IMG/VR virus record: IMGVR_UViG_3300009169_000048
Location: 1-35,123 of that record
Source of the DNA: a virus
Direction: 5' to 3' (one strand)
DNA length: 35,123 bases
In this document: one piece after another, positions 7,676 to 14,631 of the stretch
How positions within the stretch are numbered: position 1 is the stretch's first letter
Layout of the letters: each line of letters opens with the position of its first letter
Translations under genes and position numbers: made by a program
The notes under the pieces: generated by a model
Database searches by the model: none
What the model saw: the letters and a program-made list of their open reading frames with translations, nothing else
Told to the model about the DNA's origin: nothing

Positions 7676-7854
7676 TTAGTCCTCCGTTTTTTCCCATTTG
7701 CGTAGTCCTGTTGCCGTTGCACAATCTCAAACGCTGCGAGTTGCGACCATCTTCGCCCGTTACCAGTTACCGCGTGAATCACTTCGGAATATGGCCTATT
7801 GCACTCACGGCAATAATAGACCAGGACTGCGTGTGAGATTTCAGGAATTGGCAC
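7654..7854 (-). CDS. Small hypothetical protein with CxxC
   Basis: A 66-residue protein. GTG at 7854 is the best start because GGAGG lies seven bases upstream and the start overlaps the previous gene's stop by 14 bases. Longer versions would use an unsupported upstream ATG. It contains YYCRECNRPY, a single CxxC pair, and a polar helical middle (RRWSQLAAFEIVQRQQDYA). It may be a half zinc finger; the family is unknown. Confidence 0.6.
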   Translation of the reverse strand: MPIPEISHAVLVYYCRECNRPYSEVIHAVTGNGRRWSQLAAFEIVQRQQDYANGKKRRTKCGTQSA

Positions 7855-8359
7855 CTTGGGCCTCCTTCTCGAACGGCGCGAGGGCTTCTTTAGCTTGGTC
7901 GTAAACATCCCCACAGTTGCCAAATTTTGAGACATACCGATTTAGCGCCTCCACCAGTCGCGCAACGTCGGATCGCAGATTGGCGTTCTCTTCTTGCATT
8001 TTCCTTATGTATGGTTCTATGTCCTTCCTGATAGACGATCCCCATTTCACACCTATTAATTTGGCAATAGTCTGGATATCCCACTCGCGTTCGACTGCAA
8101 GAGCCGACTCTTTCCAGTCTCGCAGCTTGGCGTTTTCGGCTTCGATTCTATTTATCCTTCCAGTAACACCTTCCTTCATAGCCTTGTAGCACGCTATTTC
8201 ATGCTCAAGCTCCGCGATGTGCTTCTGTTCCTCGTCGGAAACTTCAGCCTCGGCTTGATCTATGAACTCAAACACCATGGACACCAATCCCCAAGTATCG
8301 TATTCACCTTTTGAAACGTCTCTAATTTTTTGTTTAATCTTATCACCCAATAGACTCAT
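7841..8359 (-). CDS. Coiled-coil phage protein (Ea22-like layout)
   Basis: A 172-residue protein. The ATG at 8359 follows AGGAGG, which decides against the longer frame. Residues about 40-75 and 115-150 form coiled coils (EEQKHIAELEHEIACYKA; KMQEENANLRSDVARLVEAL). The overall style, with repeated Glu-Asn-Ala-Leu heptads, resembles Ea22-like accessory proteins of lambdoid phages, but sequence identity cannot be judged here. No enzyme motif is seen. Confidence 0.65.
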   Translation of the reverse strand: MSLLGDKIKQKIRDVSKGEYDTWGLVSMVFEFIDQAEAEVSDEEQKHIAELEHEIACYKAMKEGVTGRINRIEAENAKLRDWKESALAVEREWDIQTIAKLIGVKWGSSIRKDIEPYIRKMQEENANLRSDVARLVEALNRYVSKFGNCGDVYDQAKEALAPFEKEAQGANS

Positions 8360-8363
8360 CGCC

Positions 8364-8627
8364 TCAATCCTCCTTCTTGAACAGCTTAGCGAGAAGCCGC
8401 GCATTTTCTTTCCTGATGGTGGAAAGTTCGGCTTCAAGCTCTTGTGAATGCAGCGATAGCTCATTTACGCTTTCGCGCTCACGCCCAAGCTCATCCTCAA
8501 GCTCCGCGATGCGCTTATCTACGGACTCAGCCTCATAATAAAATCCTTCGTAGTTTTTACCAGGAATAGGTTTAGTTATAATATAAGTAACATTCCCAGC
8601 TCTTTCGAATTTTGCTTTTTTAAGCAT
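8364..8627 (-). CDS. Coiled-coil hypothetical protein
   Basis: An 87-residue protein starting at the ATG at 8627. The ATG at 8639 is possible, but GAAGG sits too close to it, and the layout matches the next gene's AGGAGGATTGAGGCG-ATG. The C-terminal two thirds form a coiled coil (RIAELEDELGRERESV onward). It shares style with the 7841-8359 protein, including KENARLL. The role is unknown. Confidence 0.6.
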   Translation of the reverse strand: MLKKAKFERAGNVTYIITKPIPGKNYEGFYYEAESVDKRIAELEDELGRERESVNELSLHSQELEAELSTIRKENARLLAKLFKKED

Positions 8628-8631
8628 AGCC

Positions 8632-8724
8632 TCAATCATCCTTCTTACCTACCCACCTCATAAATATCCAGTGGATAAAAATAGCTGCCAGTATGCAAGT
8701 ATAGATTATCAGCACGACTTTCAT
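8632..8724 (-). CDS. Tiny membrane protein
   Basis: A 30-residue protein consisting almost wholly of one membrane helix (VVLIIYTCILAAIFIHWIFM) with a short charged tail (RWVGKKDD). A GGAG site lies eight bases before the ATG, and its stop overlaps the downstream gene region. It fits exactly between two neighbours, which supports it despite its size. Confidence 0.5.
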   Translation of the reverse strand: MKVVLIIYTCILAAIFIHWIFMRWVGKKDD

Positions 8725-9000
8725 TTATATGCTCCATATTCCATATTTTTTGTCTATTTTTTCTATTTCTTTTTTGAATAAAACTATTCTGTTTTCAACC
8801 TTACTCATGGGCCACATTTCTTGAATTGAGATTTCTTTGTCTATTTCAAGCCGACGTATTGCAGCGTTATATTCTGCCGTATATTGTTTTATATATTTTA
8901 TTTCTGGATGCTCTTTACAAGCCCTTGAACCGTTTTTTATCGCCATGCTTTTTCTTTTTGATACCTCTTTACCGCATATGAAGCACTTGGCTATTTTCAT
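8725..9000 (-). CDS. Small zinc-finger hypothetical protein
   Basis: A 91-residue lysine-rich protein. It has CFICGK at residues 6-11 and CKEH near residue 28, a CxxC...CxxH arrangement typical of small zinc fingers. The rest is helical. Its ATG overlaps the previous stop (ATGA). The AGAGGGGCA stretch ahead of it serves as the ribosome-binding site. Confidence 0.65.
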   Translation of the reverse strand: MKIAKCFICGKEVSKRKSMAIKNGSRACKEHPEIKYIKQYTAEYNAAIRRLEIDKEISIQEMWPMSKVENRIVLFKKEIEKIDKKYGIWSI

Positions 9001-9248
9001 TTGCCCCTCTCATGCCTACGAAGATAGTACCCATGCCCCGAACTTGTATCAGGCCCTGTGACGTAGAACCCTGAACGCTCGTTTCTCTCAATCGCAGTGT
9101 GCCTATCGAATCCGGCGAGCAACAGATGGTAGAAAAAATACGCAGCAGCTATACCGCAGACGATTAGAGTTATCCAGGTCCAGGCTGACCGCCGCGGCTT
9201 GATTTCTTCGCACTCAACGCTTAAATGTCCGTTTTCGCAGCGGATCAT
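8997..9248 (-). CDS. Small membrane protein
   Basis: An 83-residue protein with one central membrane helix (WITLIVCGIAAAYFFYHLLLA region, residues about 24-45) between a Cys-containing N-terminus (IRCENGHLSVECEE) and a polar C-terminus. AGGAGG precedes the ATG, and the start overlaps the upstream gene's stop. It could be a superinfection or accessory membrane factor; nothing in the sequence decides. Confidence 0.6.
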   Translation of the reverse strand: MIRCENGHLSVECEEIKPRRSAWTWITLIVCGIAAAYFFYHLLLAGFDRHTAIERNERSGFYVTGPDTSSGHGYYLRRHERGK

Positions 9249-9577
9249 TTCATCCTCCTAAGCCGTTTGCAGACAAGATCAAGTCTCCTGAATGCGTCTT
9301 GGCCTAATCTTCCGCATGGGCAACCTGTTTCTAATTCAAATTCCTTAAATAGAGTGCACATACACCATGAATTGTTATCATTATTAAAATATACTTTAGT
9401 ATGTATAACAATACTTACAATTGGAAAATAGTTTTCTTGCTCTTTAGTATAAAAATCGTCCCAATCCATAGGACATTTAAGCGAGCACTGGTTTTCTTCT
9501 TTTGCAAACCGCAAATATTGCGACTTGATATGCCGGAACTCTTTTTCAGTGAAGTTTACTCCGCCTATGGTTTTCAA
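9245..9577 (-). CDS. Cys-rich protein, paralogue of the protein at 13167
   Basis: A 110-residue protein. TTG at 9577 is chosen because AGGAGG lies nine bases upstream and the start then lines up with the paralogue. The shared block TEKEFRH(I/V)K(S/A)QYLRFAKEEN is followed by QCxxKCPM and, near the end, GCPC...DAFRRL...VxKRL+RM. Cysteines QC/KC, WCMC and CPC could form a zinc or disulfide core. The function is unknown, but two diverged copies in one operon suggest useful duplication. Confidence 0.75.
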   Translation of the reverse strand: MKTIGGVNFTEKEFRHIKSQYLRFAKEENQCSLKCPMDWDDFYTKEQENYFPIVSIVIHTKVYFNNDNNSWCMCTLFKEFELETGCPCGRLGQDAFRRLDLVCKRLRRMK

Positions 9578-9713
9578 TTTAGTCCTCCTGGAGCATCGCC
9601 CCTTGCCGACCCTCAAGGGGCTGTCTACCTGTCGTCCTGACCCTATGCTCCGGTTTTGCCTTGCCGTTGACGCGGCGTATTGCGGCGGTTAGTTTGCTTG
9701 GGCCGGGTGGATA

Positions 9714-10715
9714 CTAAAGCTCCTGGGCCGCTTTGATGATATAATGTTCGAGTGTTGAGACTCTTTTTTTTATTTCCTTCATAAATTCTTTGGCAGCTTG
9801 GGTTGAAACGTCAGGCAATGGGACTGTCAATATTTTTGAAGCGTATGCTATGATTTTTTCTTTATCAGGCCGCAGAGCCTCTTGCCGGGCCGCCTCTTCT
9901 TTTGCCAACCGTTCAGCTTCGGCTTTTTCGCGGGCTTCACGTTCGGCTTGTTCCTTGGCTTCGCGGATCGCTTTCTCAGCGGCTTCTTTTTTGGCGGCCT
10001 CAACAGCGGCCTTATGTTCCTGTTCATGACGGGCATTTTCGACAGCGCGGCGCTCAGCTTCGATCTTTTCACGCTCGGCGCGTAGCTTGGCTTCTTCCTC
10101 CTTCTGTATGCGGTCCTGTTCTGCCCGCAACTTCTCAATCTCGGCGCGTTCTTCTGCCAGCTTCGCGGCTTCAGCTTCGCGGGATTTCCGCTCGGTTTCG
10201 ATCCGCTCTTGCTCCAATCGCTTTTCTTCGGCAATGAGGGCTTGCTCTGCATCGTAGCGGGCCAGGGCATCAGCCAAGATAGGGGCAAAGTCATCTTCTG
10301 TCATGGTTAGAGATTGCGCGTAAGACAATGCAACTCCTATCCTTGCCATTGTGTCACAGCGGGCTTGCGCGGCCTCCTGGAGCTTGCGTTCTTTCTCTGC
10401 GCGTATGCGCTCTTGTTCCTTGGTGATAACTTCTTCCTGTTTTGTCAAATGTGTTTCAATCGGTTCAATCCGGTTGAAGATCCGCTTGGCTTCTGAATCT
10501 ACTTTTTTGCCCCATTCCAGGGCATCAGCCTTGAGAGCTTTGCGGCGCTTTTCAACGTCAATACGAATACCCTTGACGACCATCCGGGCCTTGTGGACGG
10601 CCTTAAAACCTTCTTCATCGTCAAGACCCTTGACCGTCAATGCCATGTAGTCATTTTCCATCTTGGCGATTGCTGCTTCTTCGACGTTGTAATTCACGAC
10701 TTGCGTTTCAGACAT
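9714..10715 (-). CDS. Long coiled-coil protein of the recombination cluster (DUF1351-like)
   Basis: A 333-residue protein. The first about 100 residues form a conserved helical domain (VKGLDDEEGFKAVHKAR, KGIRIDVEKRRKALKADA). A long charged coiled coil follows (about 160-290, rich in Glu, Ala, Lys and Arg), then a C-terminal helical domain (FMKEIKKRVSTLEHYII). Proteins of this kind often sit beside phage annealing proteins and exonucleases. It is probably an accessory to recombination, but its activity is unknown. AGGAAAGAG precedes the ATG, and the start overlaps the upstream gene by eight bases. Confidence 0.75.
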   Translation of the reverse strand: MSETQVVNYNVEEAAIAKMENDYMALTVKGLDDEEGFKAVHKARMVVKGIRIDVEKRRKALKADALEWGKKVDSEAKRIFNRIEPIETHLTKQEEVITKEQERIRAEKERKLQEAAQARCDTMARIGVALSYAQSLTMTEDDFAPILADALARYDAEQALIAEEKRLEQERIETERKSREAEAAKLAEERAEIEKLRAEQDRIQKEEEAKLRAEREKIEAERRAVENARHEQEHKAAVEAAKKEAAEKAIREAKEQAEREAREKAEAERLAKEEAARQEALRPDKEKIIAYASKILTVPLPDVSTQAAKEFMKEIKKRVSTLEHYIIKAAQEL

Positions 10716-10986
10716 TTTCTCTTTCCTCCAAAAACCGCGTTAAAAGTTTGATGATTTCCATTTTAACGTCAATGTTTGCATAGCTTTCCCAAAACGTTTT
10801 TTGACCAGCGGCATGTTCTAATTGGTGGCATTCGAAGCAGAGCGGGACGGTATACGAATCGGGCTGCTTCTTCCCCATTGCGCGGTAGCCTAACCCCTGG
10901 TGCGCTGCTTGGCTTGGCACTCTCCCGCAGCGGAGGCAGGGCTGGCGGCGTATCCATTCGAGGTATTTGGTTGAGCGGTAGGTCAT
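10708..10986 (-). CDS. HNH-like (DUF968/Ref-type) nuclease-fold protein
   Basis: A 92-residue protein with CLRCGR (residues 17-22), AAHQGLGYRAMGKKQPD (28-44), and VPLCFECHQLEH (48-59). This order, CxxC, then AH...G, then LCxxCHxxxH, is that of small beta-beta-alpha-metal proteins related to DUF968 and Ref-type HNH nucleases found next to phage recombination genes. The His residues would bind the metal. Nuclease activity is an inference. It overlaps both neighbours by a few bases. Confidence 0.75.
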   Translation of the reverse strand: MTYRSTKYLEWIRRQPCLRCGRVPSQAAHQGLGYRAMGKKQPDSYTVPLCFECHQLEHAAGQKTFWESYANIDVKMEIIKLLTRFLEERENV

Positions 10987-11441
10987 ACGAACTCCAAATA
11001 TTTTTCAACCAGTCTACGAATTTCGTCCTCAGTCATATCCGGCCCGTAGACGTGCTTGATTAGGACCGTGATTGTAGCGCTGTAAAGTCGCTCAAAGTCT
11101 TCTTCGCTCATTTTGGAGAAGCTAATGCTTTTAGGCTCTATCCGCACGGACCCGTCAAGGCGTATCGTGCTTTCGTAGTATCCCGCTAAAATTGTGAGAT
11201 CTGCGCGGAAGCGGTCAAAGTTCTTCTCTGGACGGCCAAATTTCGAGTTGACTTCGCCAGGCTCCCATTGATCGAAAGCTAAGTTCAGTAGCGCAAAGTA
11301 TTTTTTTAGGAATCGGTAGTTCCTAACCCGCTTAAAATCAGCATGGACAGCTTCGCCAAGCTTCAACTTCTGAAACCATGTTCTGGACCGCTCATCGGCT
11401 GGAATTAATCCCATCATTGTCGTGGTGAAATATACGTCCAT
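10983..11441 (-). CDS. DUF1367 family phage protein
   Basis: A 152-residue protein matching the DUF1367 pattern: GLIPADERSR near the start, then GEAVHADFKRVRNYRFLKK and FALLNLAFDQWEPGE. A conserved middle follows (LTILAGYYESTIRLDGSVR) and a helical C-terminus. The family is common in phage recombination and replication regions, but its activity is not established. It overlaps the exonuclease gene by one base and the HNH-like gene by four. Confidence 0.85.
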   Translation of the reverse strand: MDVYFTTTMMGLIPADERSRTWFQKLKLGEAVHADFKRVRNYRFLKKYFALLNLAFDQWEPGEVNSKFGRPEKNFDRFRADLTILAGYYESTIRLDGSVRIEPKSISFSKMSEEDFERLYSATITVLIKHVYGPDMTEDEIRRLVEKYLEFV

Positions 11442-12043
11442 TATGTCCTCATCCGCTCAACCATTTTCAACATGTCTTCTATAAACTCATCCGCACCGGA
11501 TTCCAGTTCTGCAATCTCTTTCTCGTCGCGGTAAACTCTGATAACTGATAGCGGATCAATGTCTATTACATACGGGCAGTAGACCACATAATCACACCAC
11601 TGGCGGCCAGACCGAGCCATGCCCCATTGCATCTGCTTCCGGTATCCAGTTGGTATTTTTTTGGTCAACTTGGCTTCGACAAATACCGACGGAGTAACCG
11701 TTTTTATCTCAATCATTCCGTCATCACTGACTACACCATCCGGCATGGCGTGCTTATGGGGATGATCTCGAAACATAAAAATCTCTTGTACTTCAACGTC
11801 ATACCTAAATGCGTACAAATTGCGTGCTTCCGATTCATACTCAATACCGGCGTCCATGTTTTTGTCGTGGTAGCTCTCTTTCCGTTTGCCGCTCAGGATT
11901 TCGCCAACCATATCATAAAGCAGTTGCTTCCGCGTTTTCCCTTCGCCTTTGGCTACAGCTTTGGCAATCGAAGACCCTCCGATTGACCCTCTGCGTAGCT
12001 GGTCCCACGTTTCAGATCCGCGCTCTATGTCAACTGTTATCAT
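11441..12043 (-). CDS. YqaJ / lambda-type exonuclease
   Basis: A 200-residue nuclease of the PD-(D/E)XK superfamily. Seen motifs are SIGGSSIAKAV near residue 20, an acidic helix with E68 and E70 (GIEYESEARNLY), MPDGVV with D102, and IEIKT with E112 and K114, followed by the Gln motif YRKQMQWGMARSG. These match the catalytic set of lambda Exo/YqaJ enzymes, which digest one strand of double-stranded DNA from the 5' end. It overlaps the ERF gene by four bases, the usual exonuclease-annealing pair. Confidence 0.92.
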   Translation of the reverse strand: MITVDIERGSETWDQLRRGSIGGSSIAKAVAKGEGKTRKQLLYDMVGEILSGKRKESYHDKNMDAGIEYESEARNLYAFRYDVEVQEIFMFRDHPHKHAMPDGVVSDDGMIEIKTVTPSVFVEAKLTKKIPTGYRKQMQWGMARSGRQWCDYVVYCPYVIDIDPLSVIRVYRDEKEIAELESGADEFIEDMLKMVERMRT

Positions 12044-12819
12044 TCGTCGTCCTCACCCGGCTGGCGTTCAGGCTGTTTTGCGACTTTATTTTTCTTCCGT
12101 TGGAGTTCTTGCAACGCGGTAATATATTTTGTTGCTGGGAACTTCTCTACTGAATCAGCCCCGAAATGCTTCAGAAATAAATTCAAGTTGGCTTTAGTTT
12201 CAGTGATTAGATTATTCATTTCAGTAATTTGGGCCTCGTTGATGTATTCCGGTTCTCCCTGCGCGTCATCGTCCATCTCATGAGTCGCCAACCCTGTAAG
12301 GGCCAGCAGGGTGTATCTTTCCAAATACGAAATGGTTGACCCTACCGCCTGGATCGCGTTCTTGCTACCGCTATCATCCGGCAAGGCGTGAAGGCTGGTG
12401 CTCTCCGAGTGGCCGAGACGATGCGTGACTGTGCAAGTAACCGTTATTTGCTTTTCGGCCTGGGAGACATTCCAAGCCGCTGAAAGGCCATGGACGCTGA
12501 GTGCCGCGTTTATCTTTCCGGTGACATTGGCGAGGCTCGCGTGACGGTATTCTACGACCTTATTACCAGCGGTATATTTAACCGTCTGATCCTTTTCAAT
12601 TTCAGGAGGGTTAGCCTTAAACGCGGCCATAGCATCGTGGTAGGCTTTCCGGGCTTCGTTGGCCTCATAACGCTGCTGCAATGCCATCGCCTTTTCGACC
12701 TTATCCAGGTCCAGGTTGTTCTGTATCGCCATAATCATCAATGCCGCTGGCGACCGATCAACGTATGTCCCAGGTGTAGGCTCAACATGCTTTACAAGCT
12801 CTTTGGTTTCTTCAGTCAT
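12040..12819 (-). CDS. erf: ERF-family single-strand annealing protein
   Basis: A 259-residue protein with the ERF core. FKANPPEIEKDQTVKY (about 68-83) and EYRHASLANV are followed by AALSVHGLSAAWNV, then the hallmark AVGSTISYLERYTLLALTGLAT (about 166-187) and an acidic DDDAQGE. ERF proteins anneal complementary single strands and work with a 5'-3' exonuclease, here the next gene. The C-terminal part is variable and charged, ending PGEDDE. Its start overlaps the upstream stop by four bases. Confidence 0.93.
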   Translation of the reverse strand: MTEETKELVKHVEPTPGTYVDRSPAALMIMAIQNNLDLDKVEKAMALQQRYEANEARKAYHDAMAAFKANPPEIEKDQTVKYTAGNKVVEYRHASLANVTGKINAALSVHGLSAAWNVSQAEKQITVTCTVTHRLGHSESTSLHALPDDSGSKNAIQAVGSTISYLERYTLLALTGLATHEMDDDAQGEPEYINEAQITEMNNLITETKANLNLFLKHFGADSVEKFPATKYITALQELQRKKNKVAKQPERQPGEDDE

Positions 12820-13004
12820 TTGTTCCCTCTCATTTCTGCCAGTTTTCGGGTAAGGTCAAGGGACGCACGTTGAAGGGCGCCACCCTCTTTTGATGCGCGA
12901 GGACGGGCGTACTTGTCTTCAGCCCACCTTCTTTTAGCTGCCATGGCCGCTTCGATAAACCGGCGCGCCTCAGCGATAGCTTTATCAACTACGTCATTAT
13001 CCAT
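12816..13004 (-). CDS. Small hypothetical protein upstream of erf
   Basis: A 62-residue helical, basic protein (ARRFIEAAMAAKRRWAED, ASLDLTRKLAEMRG). GAGGAAAAAGAC precedes the ATG, and the start lies inside the end of the Lar-like gene. No family is recognised. The position suggests a helper in the recombination group. Confidence 0.6.
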   Translation of the reverse strand: MDNDVVDKAIAEARRFIEAAMAAKRRWAEDKYARPRASKEGGALQRASLDLTRKLAEMRGNK

Positions 13005-13167
13005 TGTCTTTTTCCTCTCCGTCTCTCAGGTTCCAGGCCAGTATCGCAACGGCCTCGTTGCTTCCGAAAGGCCCGTAGTATTCGCAGACATCGCAATACG
13101 GGGCAAATCCGCCATTGTGCGGAACTGGGCCGATAACCTCACATTTGCAGAATGGGCAGGTCTTCAT
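12997..13167 (-). CDS. Lar-like restriction-alleviation zinc-ribbon protein
   Basis: A 56-residue protein with CPFCKCEV at residues 4-11, CDVCEYYGP at 25-33, and a C-terminal EAVAILAWNLRDG. The pattern CPFC...CxxC...GP...EAxxxWNxR is that of the Lar/Rac restriction-alleviation family, whose lambdoid member modulates type I restriction. The GGATGGAATA stretch before the ATG serves as ribosome site; the start touches the upstream stop (TAATG). It overlaps the next gene by eight bases. Antirestriction function is inferred from the family. Confidence 0.7.
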   Translation of the reverse strand: MKTCPFCKCEVIGPVPHNGGFAPYCDVCEYYGPFGSNEAVAILAWNLRDGEEKDNG

Positions 13168-13478
13168 TATTCCATCCTTTTAAGCCGCTTGACTACTATC
13201 GCAAGGCGGCGAAATGCGTCAGATCCATATGATGCACAGGGGCATCCAGGAATTTTAAACTCATGAAAAATATGGCAACAACAAGAAACGTTGTAGGACC
13301 CTCTTGTTTTTGTGTAAACGCTCTTACCTACACGACTGAGCCCTATGCCATTTGTATCTTCCCATCCCATCGGACATTTATGGGTGCATTGGTTTTCTTC
13401 CTTGGCGAATCTCAGGTATTGCGCCTTTACATGCCGAAACTCTTTCTCGGTCAATTTAATCCCGTTTAAAACTCGCAT
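13167..13478 (-). CDS. Cys-rich protein, paralogue of the protein at 9245
   Basis: A 103-residue protein. The ATG at 13478 follows AAGGAGCGGAT, which rules out the longer frame. LTEKEFRHVKAQYLRFAKEE, QCTHKCPMGWED, SCCCHIF and GCPCASYG give six to eight Cys, and the end FRRLAIVVKRLKRM repeats that of the 9245 gene. The middle segments differ most. It probably binds metal; the role is unknown. Confidence 0.75.
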   Translation of the reverse strand: MRVLNGIKLTEKEFRHVKAQYLRFAKEENQCTHKCPMGWEDTNGIGLSRVGKSVYTKTRGSYNVSCCCHIFHEFKIPGCPCASYGSDAFRRLAIVVKRLKRME

Positions 13479-13647
13479 ATCCGCTCCTTTCTTCCTCCTG
13501 GTCCTTCGCGTGGCAGTCCTCGCATAGACCCCACTTGACGTTAGGGCGCTTGCCGCACTCGATGCAAATTCCATCCAGGAACATAGCTCCGAGGCATTGA
13601 TCGCAGACCCCGAGCGGGTCTTTCTGGCAGGCTCTACAGTTTTTCAT
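13456..13647 (-). CDS. Multi-CxxC zinc-finger protein
   Basis: A 63-residue protein with four CxxC pairs (CRAC, CDQC, CIEC, CEDC), enough for two zinc sites. It has no other motif. The start overlaps the previous stop as ATGA-type coupling. Small treble-clef or rubredoxin-like folds are possible; function is not determinable. Confidence 0.65.
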   Translation of the reverse strand: MKNCRACQKDPLGVCDQCLGAMFLDGICIECGKRPNVKWGLCEDCHAKDQEEERSGYASFKRD

Positions 13648-13831
13648 TTTTATCTTCTTTCCATTTTTTTAAGTCAGAATCCCAACTATATTTTTTTAAA
13701 CCATTGTCATAAAAGTCTAATGCACCTACCGCACCACGTCCGTAACCAGCAAGAGAAAACGCTTCAGAAATAGTCTCTCCTGTTATGGTGTTGTGAGTCC
13801 CGTCTAACCAATAGAGGGTAAAAGTTTTCAT
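13634..13831 (-). CDS. Small hypothetical protein
   Basis: A 65-residue protein. The ATG at 13831 is chosen because GGAGGACG lies just upstream. It has a strand-rich first half (TFTLYWLDGTHNTITG) and an aromatic lysine-rich end (YSWDSDLKKWKEDKNEK). The pattern of a short beta hairpin followed by a helix (ISEAFSLAGYG) recurs in many phage early proteins of unknown role. Confidence 0.6.
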   Translation of the reverse strand: MKTFTLYWLDGTHNTITGETISEAFSLAGYGRGAVGALDFYDNGLKKYSWDSDLKKWKEDKNEKL

Positions 13832-14028
13832 TTTTCGTCCTCCAATTCCATCCCGCAAAGGGGGCAATAGTGGAACTTCATCCCGCCGTAGACTCTTAGC
13901 GGCTCCTGATAGTTGACGTACACAAGCGGCCCGTATCCAGGACCGCTGACCTGTGACGGCGTTATCCCTACGATATGGTGGCACACAAGTTGCCTGTCGG
14001 TTGGGATGATTGCGGTTGATGGTGACAT
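13828..14028 (-). CDS. Small zinc-ribbon-like protein
   Basis: A 66-residue protein starting at the ATG at 14028, preceded by AGGAGGGGAA. It has LVCHH in the first third and YCPLCGMELED at the C-terminus; the C/HH and CxxC pairs could together hold one zinc. No known family. It overlaps the next gene by four bases. Confidence 0.6.
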   Translation of the reverse strand: MSPSTAIIPTDRQLVCHHIVGITPSQVSGPGYGPLVYVNYQEPLRVYGGMKFHYCPLCGMELEDEK

Positions 14029-14041
14029 TTCCCCTCCTAAT

Positions 14042-14257
14042 TCAACAACAGCCTGCATCTGGCATGATATACACAGCCGGTTTGCCGCTGGCGACATTGC
14101 GAATGTCATCAGGGGTTTCGTTTTCTGCTATCTCGCATCCTTCTTTTTTAGCAAGAGCACGGGCTTCTACCTCTGATTTTGCGAAGACTACCACTCCACC
14201 TTCAGAGTGATATGAATCGGTACATTTTTCTATTCTATTCCATACGAATACTTTCAT
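14042..14257 (-). CDS. Small hypothetical protein, first confident gene of the early operon
   Basis: A 71-residue protein starting at the ATG at 14257 after a strong AGGAGG site. It has a beta-type start (MKVFVWNRIEKC), then VVVFAKSEVEARALAKKEG, a layout shared by many small phage proteins with a helix that begins SxxEA. It ends with DAGCC. The function is unknown. Confidence 0.65.
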   Translation of the reverse strand: MKVFVWNRIEKCTDSYHSEGGVVVFAKSEVEARALAKKEGCEIAENETPDDIRNVASGKPAVYIMPDAGCC

Positions 14258-14258
14258 T

Positions 14259-14594
14259 TTACCCTCCTGGTTTTTTTGCGCGGCGGCCGGATTCCCCACC
14301 CGGCTCCTCGATCTCTTGAACCACCCTCGTTGTTACCCCACTCCAGTCCCTTAACCCAGCGTATCCCTTGGTCAGCGTCCTCTGGCGGGGCAAATCGAGA
14401 CACCTTGGTCCGTCAGTGGAACACGCCGCACCGCGCAAGTCTAAAAGACCCGTTTCAACTCGCCTGCTCCCCCAGCGTTCGACCCCGCAGGGCTGGTCCT
14501 GGGTTTTGTGGAGGCTGACGGCATCGGCAGATGCACAAACAGGATAGCCGGGGCTGGCCTGCCGTTTTGCCGATTTATGTTTTTTGTTAATCAT
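14259..14594 (-). other. Leaderless gene or long structured leader RNA of the early operon
   Basis: A good promoter ends seven bases before the ATG at 14594, so transcription would start at or next to that codon. The 111-codon frame is open to 14259, but its product (rich in Gly, Arg, Pro) resembles no family I know and codon use is unremarkable. Two readings are possible: a leaderless CDS, or a 5' leader of about 335 bases that regulates the operon whose first confident gene starts at 14257. The segment is GC-rich compared with its surroundings and contains short hairpins such as GTCT-AAA-AGAC. Confidence 0.4.
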
Positions 14595-14601
14595 GGCTCC
14601 A

Positions 14602-14631
14602 ATCTTAGCACGGTTGCTTTACGTTTGTCAA
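14602..14631 (-). promoter_or_regulatory. Promoter of the leftward early operon
   Basis: On the minus strand, TTGACA (14631-14626) and TAAGAT (14607-14602) are separated by 18 bases: a perfect -35 and a -10 with five of six matches. It reads toward the recombination operon. The -35 lies inside the last codons of the nuclease gene upstream. Confidence 0.7.

Noticed and set aside
9848-10294. Long antisense and alternate frames opposite the coiled-coil gene
   Set aside because: Low-complexity Ala/Glu/Lys-coding DNA keeps several frames open; products are Arg/Pro/Lys-rich and featureless.
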